From Bacillota bacterium (GTDB lineage Bacteria > Bacillota > Clostridia > Lachnospirales > Lachnospiraceae), in the NCBI GenBank assembly GCA_023437365.1, contig JAEZGK010000057.1, positions 1-28,493 on the forward strand: DNA of 28,493 nt, read 5' to 3'. The position numbers and the translations under genes were made by a program. The notes beneath the pieces are model-generated. The model searched no databases and was not told the origin of the DNA. It worked only from the letters and a program-made list of their open reading frames with translations. Of this stretch, positions 1 through 8,205 are shown one piece after another (within the stretch, counting starts at the first letter, position 1; every line of letters begins with the position of its first letter).

Positions 1-1077
1 GTAGTGAAAATAAGCAACGGTGATGTTGTAGAAGGAATTGTCTTGGGTGTGAAAGAAGATGAGATCATCTTAAATATAGGCTACAAGTCGGAAGGTATCA
101 TTACAAGAAATGAATATACCAATACACCTAATCTTGATTTAAGAACCGTAGTAAATGTTGGCGATGTTATGCAGGCTAAGATTCTTAAGGTAAATGACGG
201 CGAAGGACAGGTTGCATTGACCTATAAGAGACTTGCCGCTGAAAAGGGCAACAAGAGATTAGAAGAAGCCTTTGAGAGTCATGAAGTACTTACCGCAAAG
301 GTTGCTGCAGTTTTGAACGGCGGCTTAAGCGTTATTATCGACGAAGCAAGAGTATTCATTCCTGCCAGCCTGATTTCAGACAGCTATGAGAAGGATCTGG
401 CTAAGTATGCGGGAGAGAAAATTGATTTTGTTATCACAGAGTTCAACCCGAAGAAGAGAAGAATCATCGGTGACCGTAAGCAGCTGATCGTTGCTAAGAA
501 GGAAACCTTAAAGAAGGATTTATTCGAAAAGATTAAGGTTGGTGATACCGTAGAAGGCACTGTAAAGAATATTACAGATTTTGGTGCATTTATTGACTTA
601 GGCGGTGCAGACGGCCTGCTTCACATTTCTGAAATGAGCTGGGGCAGAGTTGAGAACCCGAAGAAGGTATTTAAGGTGGGCGATACTGTAAAGGCGTTTG
701 TTAAGGATATCCAGGGCGAGAAGATTGCATTGAGCTTAAAGTTCGAAGGTGCTAATCCTTGGATCAACGCTGAGACTAAATATGCAATTGGTAATGTTGT
801 AACAGGTTATGTTGCACGTATGACTGATTTCGGTGCTTTTATCGAGTTAGAGCCCGGTATTGATGCACTGTTGCATGTATCTCAGATTTCCAGAGAGCAT
901 GTTGAGAAGCCTGCTGATGCATTAAAGATCGGTCAGGAGATCACTGCAAAGGTAGTAGAATTCAATAAAGATGATAAGAAGATCAGCTTAAGCGTAAAGG
1001 CTCTGGAAGCTCCCGAACCTGCAGCTGAAGCTTCCGAACCCACTGCTGAAGCTCCCGCAGAAGTAACTGAAGAATAG
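1..1077 (+). CDS. rpsA: S1-domain RNA-binding protein (ribosomal protein S1 type), 5' partial
   Basis: The frame is open from the first base, and the GTG at 4 has no visible ribosome binding site because the window begins there, so I treat the 5' end as missing. About 357 residues are visible. They carry four S1 (OB-fold) repeats: roughly residues 5-75, 92-158, 178-248 and 262-335. The last two have the classic ITDFGAFIDL and MTDFGAFIEL cores followed by GLLHIS and ALLHVS. A low-complexity acidic tail rich in Pro, Ala and Glu ends the protein. S1 proteins bind mRNA and help the 30S subunit start translation. In many Lachnospiraceae the S1 domains are fused behind IspH (HMBPP reductase). The missing upstream part could be such a fusion, but that is inference. 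The product class is secure; whether it is stand-alone or fused is not. Confidence 0.9.
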   Translation, partial: VVKISNGDVVEGIVLGVKEDEIILNIGYKSEGIITRNEYTNTPNLDLRTVVNVGDVMQAKILKVNDGEGQVALTYKRLAAEKGNKRLEEAFESHEVLTAKVAAVLNGGLSVIIDEARVFIPASLISDSYEKDLAKYAGEKIDFVITEFNPKKRRIIGDRKQLIVAKKETLKKDLFEKIKVGDTVEGTVKNITDFGAFIDLGGADGLLHISEMSWGRVENPKKVFKVGDTVKAFVKDIQGEKIALSLKFEGANPWINAETKYAIGNVVTGYVARMTDFGAFIELEPGIDALLHVSQISREHVEKPADALKIGQEITAKVVEFNKDDKKISLSVKALEAPEPAAEASEPTAEAPAEVTEE

Positions 1078-1106
1078 TAATATACCTACGATAAAGGAGA
1101 TTTGAC

Positions 1107-1886
1107 TTGCTGGATAGTTATGAAACCTTTAAACAATCTATTTATGATATGACAAAGATTGATCTGAACGCTTATAAGGAGCGTCAGATGAAAAGGCGCA
1201 TTGAGGCTTTAATCAGCAAGCATGGAATTGTATCCTTCGCTGAGTATGTCAAAAAGCTAAAGTCAGATAAAGCTGCCTTCGATGAATTTATCAATTACAT
1301 CACTATCAATGTTTCGGAGTTTTTCCGTAATCCGGAGCAATGGACGCTGCTTGAGAAAGAGGTATTCCCTTATCTGATCGAGCATTTCGGTAAGGATTTG
1401 AAGATCTGGAGCGCGGCCTGTTCCACAGGTGATGAGCCATATTCCTTGGTTATGCTCTTATCAAGGTTCTTACCCCTGAATAAAATTAAGATTATTGCTA
1501 CGGACATCGATAAGCAGGTTATGGCAAAGGCTCAATTGGGTCTGTATCATATCAAGAGCCTGAAGGGTGTACCTGAGGATTTGTTGAACAAGTATTTTAC
1601 CCTGGTGACTGATAAGACCTATCAGATATCCGATCAGATTAAAGCTTGTGTGGAATTCAAACAACATGACCTGTTGCGTGATGCTTATCCGCCCAATTGT
1701 GATTTGATTGTCTGCCGAAATGTACTGATCTATTTTACGGATGATGCGAAGAATCAGATCTACGCCGACTTCCATAAAGCCTTAAAAAAGGACGGGCTCT
1801 TATTCGTAGGAAGTACCGAACAGATCATACAAGCGCAGCAGATCGGCTATAGTAATTATAAATCTTTCTTTTATAAAAAGGCATAA
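1107..1886 (+). CDS. cheR: CheR-type S-adenosylmethionine-dependent protein-glutamate methyltransferase
   Basis: The protein has 259 aa, normal for CheR. A helical N-terminal CheR domain (about 1-75) ends in the FFRNPEQW element. The methyltransferase domain follows, with the SAM-binding stretch IWSAACSTGDEPYSL at about 100-113, ATDID at about 131-135 and IVCRNVLIYF near 202-211, all hallmarks of the family. CheR methylates glutamates of chemoreceptors. The start is TTG: an AAGGAGA box at 1094-1100 sits six bases upstream and no in-frame ATG is well placed. No other chemotaxis gene is in the window, so this is an orphan copy beside the S1 gene. It may serve distant receptors or another protein. 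A terminator follows directly. Confidence 0.9.
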   Translation: MLDSYETFKQSIYDMTKIDLNAYKERQMKRRIEALISKHGIVSFAEYVKKLKSDKAAFDEFINYITINVSEFFRNPEQWTLLEKEVFPYLIEHFGKDLKIWSAACSTGDEPYSLVMLLSRFLPLNKIKIIATDIDKQVMAKAQLGLYHIKSLKGVPEDLLNKYFTLVTDKTYQISDQIKACVEFKQHDLLRDAYPPNCDLIVCRNVLIYFTDDAKNQIYADFHKALKKDGLLFVGSTEQIIQAQQIGYSNYKSFFYKKA

Positions 1887-1898
1887 TAAGTATCATGA

Positions 1899-1926
1899 GA
1901 CCTCCGATTATACGGAGGTCTTTTCT
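1899..1926 (+). terminator. Rho-independent terminator after cheR
   Basis: A perfect 8-bp stem, GACCTCCG (1899-1906) with CGGAGGTC (1913-1920), has a 6-base loop and is followed by TTTTCT. It lies 12 bases after the cheR stop. Confidence 0.9.
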
Positions 1927-1995
1927 ATATAACAGGAAATTGCGTCCTAATACATAAATACGCTCGGCATAGCGAACAAGTTCGCTTTGGGATGC
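1926..1995 (+). repeat. Dispersed 70-bp intergenic repeat, copy 1
   Basis: This segment matches 28356-28425 without gaps, 64 of 70 bases by hand count. Both copies begin in or right after the T-run of a terminator and end in GATGC. The 3' half is a hairpin: GCAT, the arms AGCGAAC and GTTCGCT with an AA loop, then TTGGG and ATGC. The inner palindrome is identical in both copies. No coding potential is evident. It may be an intergenic repeat or a small mobile-element remnant; its family is not recognised. Confidence 0.75.
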
Positions 1996-2075
1996 CTGCA
2001 AAGCTGACATCAAAAGTGCCGGCATACAGTATATTTATACAATTTTATATACACTGCTTTTTTCGAAAAATGTGG

Positions 2076-2104
2076 TTGATTTTTAGTATAATATCGAGTA
2101 TATT
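2076..2104 (+). promoter_or_regulatory. Predicted sigma-A promoter for plsX-acpP
   Basis: A -35 of TTGATT (2076-2081) lies 17 bases before a -10 of TATATT (2099-2104), within a very AT-rich gap. A second perfect TATAAT at 2087-2092 has no good -35 at the proper distance. The rest of the 1887-2231 gap holds only the terminator, the 70-bp repeat and a small ORF overlapping plsX. Confidence 0.5.
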
Positions 2105-2163
2105 GTTCTATAGATTAGCTTACAATTACATAGTAATACTACGTATAGTAAGGTGATAACAGG

Positions 2164-2244
2164 ATGAGCACACCATTTAGTCATTTTGGCTGTGTTTGGG
2201 CCGCTAGTAAAGCGGCGGAATGGAGACTACTATGCAAAATATGA
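2164..2244 (+). CDS. Possible 26-codon leader ORF overlapping the plsX start
   Basis: An ATG at 2164 lies six bases after AAGGTGAT (2150-2157), a good ribosome binding site. The reading frame runs 26 codons (starting MSTPFSHFGC) and stops at TGA 2242-2244. That stop overlaps one in-frame plsX ATG (2241) in an ATGA arrangement and lies within a few codons of the other (2232). A perfect 6-bp hairpin, GCCGCT/AGCGGC (2200-2205 and 2211-2216), lies inside it. The peptide resembles nothing I recognise. It could couple translation into plsX, or be a chance ORF. Confidence 0.3.
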   Translation: MSTPFSHFGCVWAASKAAEWRLLCKI

Positions 2245-3242
2245 TTACGGTTGCTGTTGACGCAATGGGCGGTGACAATGCCCCCGGTGAAATCATAAAA
2301 GGAGCAGTGCTCGCAGTCAAGGACAAATCGGATATCAAGGTGGTATTGGCCGGCGATCAGGAGGTCATTCAAAAGGAGCTTAACGCCTACGAATATGATA
2401 AGGAGCGCATCCAGGTTGTACATGCTCCGGAGATCATCACGAATTGTGAAGCACCCGTCCTGGCAATCCGCCGAAAGAAAGAATCTTCTATTGTTGTTGC
2501 TTTAAACATGGTTAAGAATAAGGAAGCCGACGCTTTCGTATCAGCCGGCAGTACCGGAGCCGTTCTGGCAGGAGGGCAGCTGATTGTTGGAAGAATTGCA
2601 GGTGTAGAGCGTCCTCCGCTTGCTCCTTTACTTCCGACGATGAACGGAGTTTCTTTATTGATTGACTGCGGTGCCAATGTAGATGCCAGATCTTCCCATC
2701 TGGTTCAATTTGCTAAAATGGGTTCCATTTATATGGAGAATGTTTTGGGAATAAAAAATCCCAGAGTAGCAATCGTGAATATTGGTGCCGAAGAGGAAAA
2801 GGGTAATCTTTTGGTGAAGGAAACCTTCCCTCTGTTAAAGAACTGTAGTGATATCAATTTTATCGGAAGTATTGAAGCCAGAGAGATACCGAACGGAGCA
2901 GCAGACGTCATAGTTTGCGAAGCTTTTGTCGGAAATGTCATTCTTAAGCTCTATGAAGGACTTGGAACTGCATTAGTAAAGAAAATCAAGACTGGTCTCA
3001 TGAGCACGACCAAAAGTAAAATCGGTGCGTTACTATGCAAGCCTGCATTAAAGGAGACTTTAAAGGATTTTGATGCTACCAAATACGGCGGTGCACCGCT
3101 TTTGGGTCTGAATGGTCTGGTTGTGAAAACTCACGGTAATGCAAAGTGTACAGAAGTGCATAATTCCATCCTTCAGTGCGTAACCTTTACCGAGCAGAAT
3201 ATTAATGATAAAATCAAGAATAATCTAAACAAGAATGAATAA
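2232..3242 (+). CDS. plsX: Phosphate acyltransferase PlsX
   Basis: PlsX converts acyl-ACP and phosphate into acyl-phosphate, the donor used by PlsY in phospholipid synthesis. It is a peripheral membrane enzyme. The N-terminus carries the near-invariant VAVDAMGGDNAPG motif. Further family stretches are visible: SAGSTGAVLAGG, LLIDCGANVDA, VCEAFVGNVILK and GGAPLLGLNGLVVKTHG. Length is about 336 aa, as expected. The ATG at 2232 has GGAG six bases upstream. The ATG at 2241 would give a start (MITVAVDAMGG) closer to other PlsX proteins and overlaps the stop of the small upstream ORF. acpP follows after 24 bases, the standard partnership of acyl carrier and acyltransferase. Confidence 0.96.
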   Translation: MQNMITVAVDAMGGDNAPGEIIKGAVLAVKDKSDIKVVLAGDQEVIQKELNAYEYDKERIQVVHAPEIITNCEAPVLAIRRKKESSIVVALNMVKNKEADAFVSAGSTGAVLAGGQLIVGRIAGVERPPLAPLLPTMNGVSLLIDCGANVDARSSHLVQFAKMGSIYMENVLGIKNPRVAIVNIGAEEEKGNLLVKETFPLLKNCSDINFIGSIEAREIPNGAADVIVCEAFVGNVILKLYEGLGTALVKKIKTGLMSTTKSKIGALLCKPALKETLKDFDATKYGGAPLLGLNGLVVKTHGNAKCTEVHNSILQCVTFTEQNINDKIKNNLNKNE

Positions 3243-3266
3243 TTCAGAAAAGAAGGGTGAATGATT

Positions 3267-3497
3267 ATGGAATTTGAAAAATTACAAAAAATTATTAGTG
3301 AAGTACTGAACGTAGACGAAGATGAGATTACAATGGAGACTACCTTTGTTGATGACCTTGGAGCTGATTCACTGGATGTTTTCCAGATTATCATGGGTAT
3401 CGAAGAAGAATTCGATATTGAAATTGCAAATGAAGAAGCTGAGAATATCGTTACTGTAGCAGATGCGATTGAACAGATAAAAAATGCTTTGAATTAA
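3267..3497 (+). CDS. acpP: Acyl carrier protein
   Basis: This 76-aa acidic helical protein has the 4'-phosphopantetheine attachment motif DLGADSLD with Ser35 as the modified residue. It carries growing acyl chains in fatty-acid synthesis and supplies acyl-ACP to PlsX, whose gene is immediately upstream. The ATG at 3267 is preferred over 3261 because AAGGGTG (3253-3259) is correctly spaced only for the later one. Length and the EEEFDIEIANEEAENIVTV helix III region are typical of a primary AcpP. Confidence 0.97.
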   Translation: MEFEKLQKIISEVLNVDEDEITMETTFVDDLGADSLDVFQIIMGIEEEFDIEIANEEAENIVTVADAIEQIKNALN

Positions 3498-3549
3498 TTA
3501 CTATTTGGTATAGTGTGGATAAGAACATATTAGCACTAAATATAAAGAG

Positions 3550-3628
3550 ATGCTGCTATGCGGCATTCTGTAGTATTTGTATGAAAAAGCCCTAGGAATA
3601 AGGTCAGCCTTATCTATGGGCTTTTCAT
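3550..3628 (+). other. Two hairpins in the acpP-rnc gap
   Basis: The first is ATGCTGC/GCGGCAT (3550-3556 and 3560-3566; one G-U pair, 3-base loop). The second is larger: AAAAGCCC (3585-3592) pairs with GGGCTTTT (3618-3625), enclosing ATAAGG tcag CCTTAT (3598-3613). Neither has a proper T-tract, so they may act as a weak terminator, an RNA-processing site or a leader structure for rnc. A possible RNase III target ahead of its own gene is attractive, but it is inference. Confidence 0.5.
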
Positions 3629-3669
3629 ATAGCATGAGAAAATTAATACAATTCAGAGGAGGTTATCGA

Positions 3670-4383
3670 GTGACAATCAAGATACGCAAAAAGACGGATG
3701 CGGCGATACTTGCATTGGAGAATAAAATTAAATACCATTTTGCTGATGCTTCTATACTGTTTCATGCTTTATCCCATAGCTCCTATGCCAATGAAATGAG
3801 GATGAATAAGGAAAAAAGCAACGAACGACTGGAATTCTTGGGCGATGCCGTTCTTGAGCTGGTGACAAGCGAGTATGTCTATAAAGAATATGTGAATTTA
3901 TCGGAAGGTGATCTGACAAAGCTGCGTGCCAGCATTGTATGTGAGCAGACACTTTCAACCTGTGCCAGAGATCTTCAGATTGGACAGTACCTGTTCTTAG
4001 GTAAGGGGGAGGATATCTCCGGAGGAAGAGAACGAGATTCTATTCTTTCCGATGCTTTGGAAGCGGTAATCGGAGCAATTTATCTTGACGGTGGTTTTAC
4101 TAATGCAAAAGAGTTTATTCAGAATTTTATTCTGGCAGATGTAAAAAATAAAGACCTCTTTTTCGATAGCAAGACTATCTTACAGGAAATCATCCAGAAT
4201 GAGGATAACAGCCAAAAGCTTCGCTATAAGCTGATCTCAGAGGAAGGACCGGATCATAATAAAACCTTTACGATTGCTGTCTGCATCGGGAATGATGAAA
4301 TCGGTAAAGGGACAGGCCGTACTAAGAAGGCGGCCGAGCAGGAGGCAGCATATCAGGCCATCCAGAAGCTAAAAAAAGAATAA
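3670..4383 (+). CDS. rnc: Ribonuclease III
   Basis: RNase III cleaves double-stranded RNA in rRNA maturation and mRNA turnover. The protein has 237 aa. The catalytic RNase III domain carries the signature NERLEFLGDAVLEL (Glu55, Asp59) and the second acidic pair in SDALEAVIGAIYLDGG (Asp128, Glu131). A C-terminal double-stranded RNA-binding domain spans about 163-235, ending with GTGRTKKAAEQEAAYQAI. I place the start at GTG 3670 because AGAGGAGG (3655-3662) is seven bases upstream. The frame stays open further upstream to 3577, but that part runs through a hairpin and adds residues the family does not have. The context, between acpP and smc, is standard for Firmicutes. Confidence 0.95.
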   Translation: MTIKIRKKTDAAILALENKIKYHFADASILFHALSHSSYANEMRMNKEKSNERLEFLGDAVLELVTSEYVYKEYVNLSEGDLTKLRASIVCEQTLSTCARDLQIGQYLFLGKGEDISGGRERDSILSDALEAVIGAIYLDGGFTNAKEFIQNFILADVKNKDLFFDSKTILQEIIQNEDNSQKLRYKLISEEGPDHNKTFTIAVCIGNDEIGKGTGRTKKAAEQEAAYQAIQKLKKE

Positions 4384-4488
4384 TTCAGGATTTATGGGCT
4401 CTTTCACTCTGCTCGAAGGCTTCGTATAAGAGCGGATGGAGGCATGTATTGATATTGATTAAGACATAAGGAAGATGGGAGACATTGA

Positions 4489-7400
4489 ATGTATTTAAAA
4501 AGTATTGAGGTTCACGGTTTTAAATCCTTTGCCAATAAGATTGTTCTGGAATTTCATGACGGTATCACCGGTATCGTCGGACCGAACGGCAGCGGTAAGA
4601 GTAATGTTTCAGATGCAGTTCGTTGGGTACTCGGTGAGCAAAGTGCAAAGCAGCTGCGTGGGGCCAAAATGGAGGATGTCATTTTTTCGGGTACACAGAC
4701 CCGAAAGCCTCTGGGCTATGCCTTTGTTGCTATCACTCTGGATAATTCCGATCACAAGCTGCCGATTGAATATGAAGAGGTAACCGTCGCACGTAGGGTC
4801 TATCGTTCCGGAGAAAGCGAGTACCTGATTAATGGTTCTCCCTGCCGCTTGAAGGATGTGAATGAACTGTTTATGGATACCGGTATCGGCAAGGAAGGTT
4901 ACTCCATCATCGGTCAGGGTCAGATTGATAAGATCCTAAGCGGAAAGCCCGAGGACAGGCGTGAATTATTCGACGAGGCTGCCGGAATCGTTAAGTTCAA
5001 ACGAAGAAAGTATGCAGCTGAAAAGAATCTGGAAGAAGAACGTTTGAATCTATCCCGTATTACAGATATTATCAAGGAAATCGAAAAACAGCTGTCTCCC
5101 TTGGAAAAGCAGTCAGGTGTCGCTAAGATTTATCTTAAATTGAAGGAAGAATTAAAAAGCCTTGAGGTAAATCAGTTCCTGAAGGAATTTGATAAGCTTC
5201 GTTCCTCGAAGGAAGCATTGGAGGAAAAGCTGACAATCGCTACGGCGGATTTCGAGCAGTCCAAGCAGGAGTATGAGAATACGAAGGAAGAATACCTCCG
5301 CCTGGAAAAGCAGCTGGAGGAATGCGATCTTGTCATTGAAGCAGACAAGAATACATATAATGAGTTAAAGCTCGGCAGAGAAAAGGCTGAGGGCGAAATC
5401 AAGGTCTTAAAGGAACAGATCAGCTCTCTTTTACAGAATGATGTCTACATTGAAGGGCGCATTGCAGGCAACACCAAGGATATTGAACTAAAGAAGACGG
5501 AAGAGAACGGTTATCTTGAAGAAAAAGCAGGTATAGATGAAAAGATTACCAATACGGATGATATTCTGCAGGAAGCCCTGTTCGAACTGAATCATATCAA
5601 AGAGAATATTACTCGTTATACGAAAGAAATCGAGGAATGCAATAATGGGATCTTCGAGTATCTGAACATCAATTCCGGCATTAAGAGCAACATGCAGCGT
5701 TATGAGACGATGCTGGAGCAGAATACCCTTCGTAAAGCTGATTTGAATCAAAGAATTCTTAAGAATAAAAGTGAAGAATGTCTTTATGATGAAGCAATCA
5801 AAGCCTGCCAGGATACTCTGCAGTCTGTCAACGATGAAATTATCGAAAAGACTCAGGAAAGCAACCAGCTGGAGCAGCGTATCGATGATACCCAGTCTGA
5901 GATAGATACCATCAATATTAAGCACAATGAGCTTCAGGCCAGCTACCTTAGCGAGAAGTCCCGTCTGGAATCACTGATGAATCTGACGGAGCGCTATGAA
6001 GGCTATGGCATCAGTATCAAGAAGGTAATGGAAAGAAAGCCTCAAATGCCAGGTATCATAGGTGTTGTAGCAGATATCATCAAGGTGGAAAAGACCTATG
6101 AGACAGCGATTGAGACTGCACTCGGTGGTTCCATCCAGAATATTGTCACAGATGACGAGGTAACTGCTAAAAGTCTGATTGCTTATCTAAAGCAGAACAA
6201 ATTCGGACGTGCAACCTTCCTCCCGCTGACCAATTTGTCCTCCGGTAATGGGATGACGAATGATAAGGTATTAAAAGAAGCAGGTGTTCTTGGTGTTGCA
6301 AGTAATTTGGTGGAAGCTGACAGAAAGTTTAATGCATTAATCGACTATCTTCTTGGAAGAATCATTGTCGTAGATGAGATTGATCACGCTACCGCCTTGG
6401 CAAAAAAATATAATTATTCCCTTCGTATCGTCACTCTGGAGGGAGAACTTCTGACACCCGGCGGTTCTATCTCCGGTGGAGCTTACAAAAATGCCAGCAA
6501 CCTGCTCGGACGACGCCGAGAAATCGAAGAAATGGAACAAAAGGTCGCAGCTCTAGAGCTTCAGACCGGAAAGCTTCTCAAAAGGCGTGAGGAGACCAGA
6601 GAATTAAGAGCAAAGCTTCGTCAGGATTTAGAGGATTTAAAGGCTGCTCTACAGGAAAAATTTCTCGAACAGAACACTGCAAAGCTGAGCTTGGATCGTG
6701 AGATGGCAAAGAGATCTGAGGCAGAGGCTATCTATCAGGAATATACCAAAGAGCTGCAGGAGATAGAACTACAGGCGAGAGATTTGAAGGATAATCTTGC
6801 AAAGCTTTCCGAAGCTCTGGATCAGAATTCTCTGCTGAATAAGGATAAGGAAGTTCAAATTGAACAGCTGAACCGAATGCTGGAGGAGGAACGGCTGAAG
6901 GAGCAGGCTGCCACCGAGAAGGTTTCCACACATAAGCTGGAATTATCTTCTTTGGAACAGAACAGCCAATTCATCCTTGAGAATTTAAAGCGTGTCAAAC
7001 GGGATATCGAAAAGCTTTATGATGAGGAAGCTTCTCTAAAAGCAGATATTACAAAGACCTCCCAAGTCATTGACGAGAAGCAGGCAATCATCGAAACGAC
7101 TCAGGAGCAGGTTGCAGCTTTAGAAATGCAAATCAGTGAGCTGGAAGAGAAAATCCGCCAGAAATCCTCAGAACGTGAACACATTACCAGCATTCATAAA
7201 AATTTCTTTGCAAAGCGTGAAGACTTGTCTTCCCGTATGACAGAGCTGGATAAGGAGTGCTTCCGTCTGAATGGTCAAAGGGAGAAGCTCCTCGAGCAGA
7301 CCGATCTTTTAACCGGTTATATGTGGGAGGAATATGAGCTGACGTATACTACGGCAGCGGAGTATCCGATTGATGATGTAATCAGCCTGACTCAGGCAAA

Positions 7401-8049
7401 GAAACAGATTTCTGAAATCAAAGCTAAGATCAAGGAGCTCGGTGATGTCAATGTGAATGCCATCGAGGATTACCGCAATCTATCCGAACGATATGAATTC
7501 TTAAGTACCCAGCGGGAGGATCTGATTAAAGCTGAGGAAGCGCTGCTACAAATTATCCATGAACTGGATTCAGAGATGCGCATCCAATTTGAAGAGAAGT
7601 TCAAAGCTATCAATGAGGAGTTCAACCTCGTATTCAAGGAGCTTTTCGGTGGTGGTCAGGCAGACCTAGAGCTAACCGAAAGTGAGGATATCCTTGAGGC
7701 AGGCATCAGAATCAATGCACAGCCTCCGGGCAAAAAGCTGCAGAACATGATGCAGCTATCCGGTGGTGAGAAAGCGCTGACAGCAATCTCCTTGCTGTTT
7801 GCTATCCAGAATTTAAAGCCGTCCCCCTTCTGTCTGCTGGATGAGATTGAAGCCGCACTGGATGATTCCAATGTAGGACGATTTGCAAAATATCTGCATA
7901 AACTGACTAAGGATACCCAGTTCATCATTATTACGCATAGAAGAGGAACTATGGCTGCGGCGGATATCCTATACGGTATCACCATGCAGGAAAAGGGTGT
8001 CTCGACTCTGGTTTCTGTCAGCCTGATTGAAGGACAGCTGGATAAATAA
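4489..8049 (+). CDS. smc: Chromosome segregation ATPase SMC
   Basis: SMC forms the ring-shaped condensin core with ScpA and ScpB, compacting and separating chromosomes. The protein is 1186 aa, full length. The N-terminal ATPase half has Walker A GPNGSGKS at 31-38, followed by NVSDAVRWVLGEQSAKQLRG. Long coiled coils flank a hinge of roughly residues 515-675, containing the Gly-rich LLTPGGSISGGA. The C-terminal half has the ABC signature LSGGEKALTAIS (1090 onwards) and Walker B CLLDEIEAALDDSNV. The ATG at 4489 follows GGGAGA by five bases. The next gene is ftsY, the usual order. Confidence 0.98.
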   Translation: MYLKSIEVHGFKSFANKIVLEFHDGITGIVGPNGSGKSNVSDAVRWVLGEQSAKQLRGAKMEDVIFSGTQTRKPLGYAFVAITLDNSDHKLPIEYEEVTVARRVYRSGESEYLINGSPCRLKDVNELFMDTGIGKEGYSIIGQGQIDKILSGKPEDRRELFDEAAGIVKFKRRKYAAEKNLEEERLNLSRITDIIKEIEKQLSPLEKQSGVAKIYLKLKEELKSLEVNQFLKEFDKLRSSKEALEEKLTIATADFEQSKQEYENTKEEYLRLEKQLEECDLVIEADKNTYNELKLGREKAEGEIKVLKEQISSLLQNDVYIEGRIAGNTKDIELKKTEENGYLEEKAGIDEKITNTDDILQEALFELNHIKENITRYTKEIEECNNGIFEYLNINSGIKSNMQRYETMLEQNTLRKADLNQRILKNKSEECLYDEAIKACQDTLQSVNDEIIEKTQESNQLEQRIDDTQSEIDTINIKHNELQASYLSEKSRLESLMNLTERYEGYGISIKKVMERKPQMPGIIGVVADIIKVEKTYETAIETALGGSIQNIVTDDEVTAKSLIAYLKQNKFGRATFLPLTNLSSGNGMTNDKVLKEAGVLGVASNLVEADRKFNALIDYLLGRIIVVDEIDHATALAKKYNYSLRIVTLEGELLTPGGSISGGAYKNASNLLGRRREIEEMEQKVAALELQTGKLLKRREETRELRAKLRQDLEDLKAALQEKFLEQNTAKLSLDREMAKRSEAEAIYQEYTKELQEIELQARDLKDNLAKLSEALDQNSLLNKDKEVQIEQLNRMLEEERLKEQAATEKVSTHKLELSSLEQNSQFILENLKRVKRDIEKLYDEEASLKADITKTSQVIDEKQAIIETTQEQVAALEMQISELEEKIRQKSSEREHITSIHKNFFAKREDLSSRMTELDKECFRLNGQREKLLEQTDLLTGYMWEEYELTYTTAAEYPIDDVISLTQAKKQISEIKAKIKELGDVNVNAIEDYRNLSERYEFLSTQREDLIKAEEALLQIIHELDSEMRIQFEEKFKAINEEFNLVFKELFGGGQADLELTESEDILEAGIRINAQPPGKKLQNMMQLSGGEKALTAISLLFAIQNLKPSPFCLLDEIEAALDDSNVGRFAKYLHKLTKDTQFIIITHRRGTMAAADILYGITMQEKGVSTLVSVSLIEGQLDK

Positions 8050-8205
8050 ATTTAAATTTTACTTGCCCAGAGCAAAAGGAAATGCTATGATAAGCTTTAA
8101 TGATTTAGCATAGCAAAGCCTTCTGTATTTATTATATATGCTGCCGGCCAGAGGATAAGCTTTATATTCTCATCGGTCTTCAGTTTCAACAGAATGGAGA
8201 GTATC

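Noticed and set aside
1968..1984. LexA-like palindrome AGCGAAC-AA-GTTCGCT in the 70-bp repeat
   Set aside because: The half-sites are separated by 2 rather than 4 bases, and the motif is part of a repeat after terminators, not in a promoter.
2085..2105. FapR operator upstream of plsX
   Set aside because: TTAGTA is present, but the matching TACTAA half-site is not at the correct spacing.
8082..8118. Terminator after smc
   Set aside because: TGCTATG/CATAGCA can pair, but there is no T-tract and the loop is large; termination is not supported.
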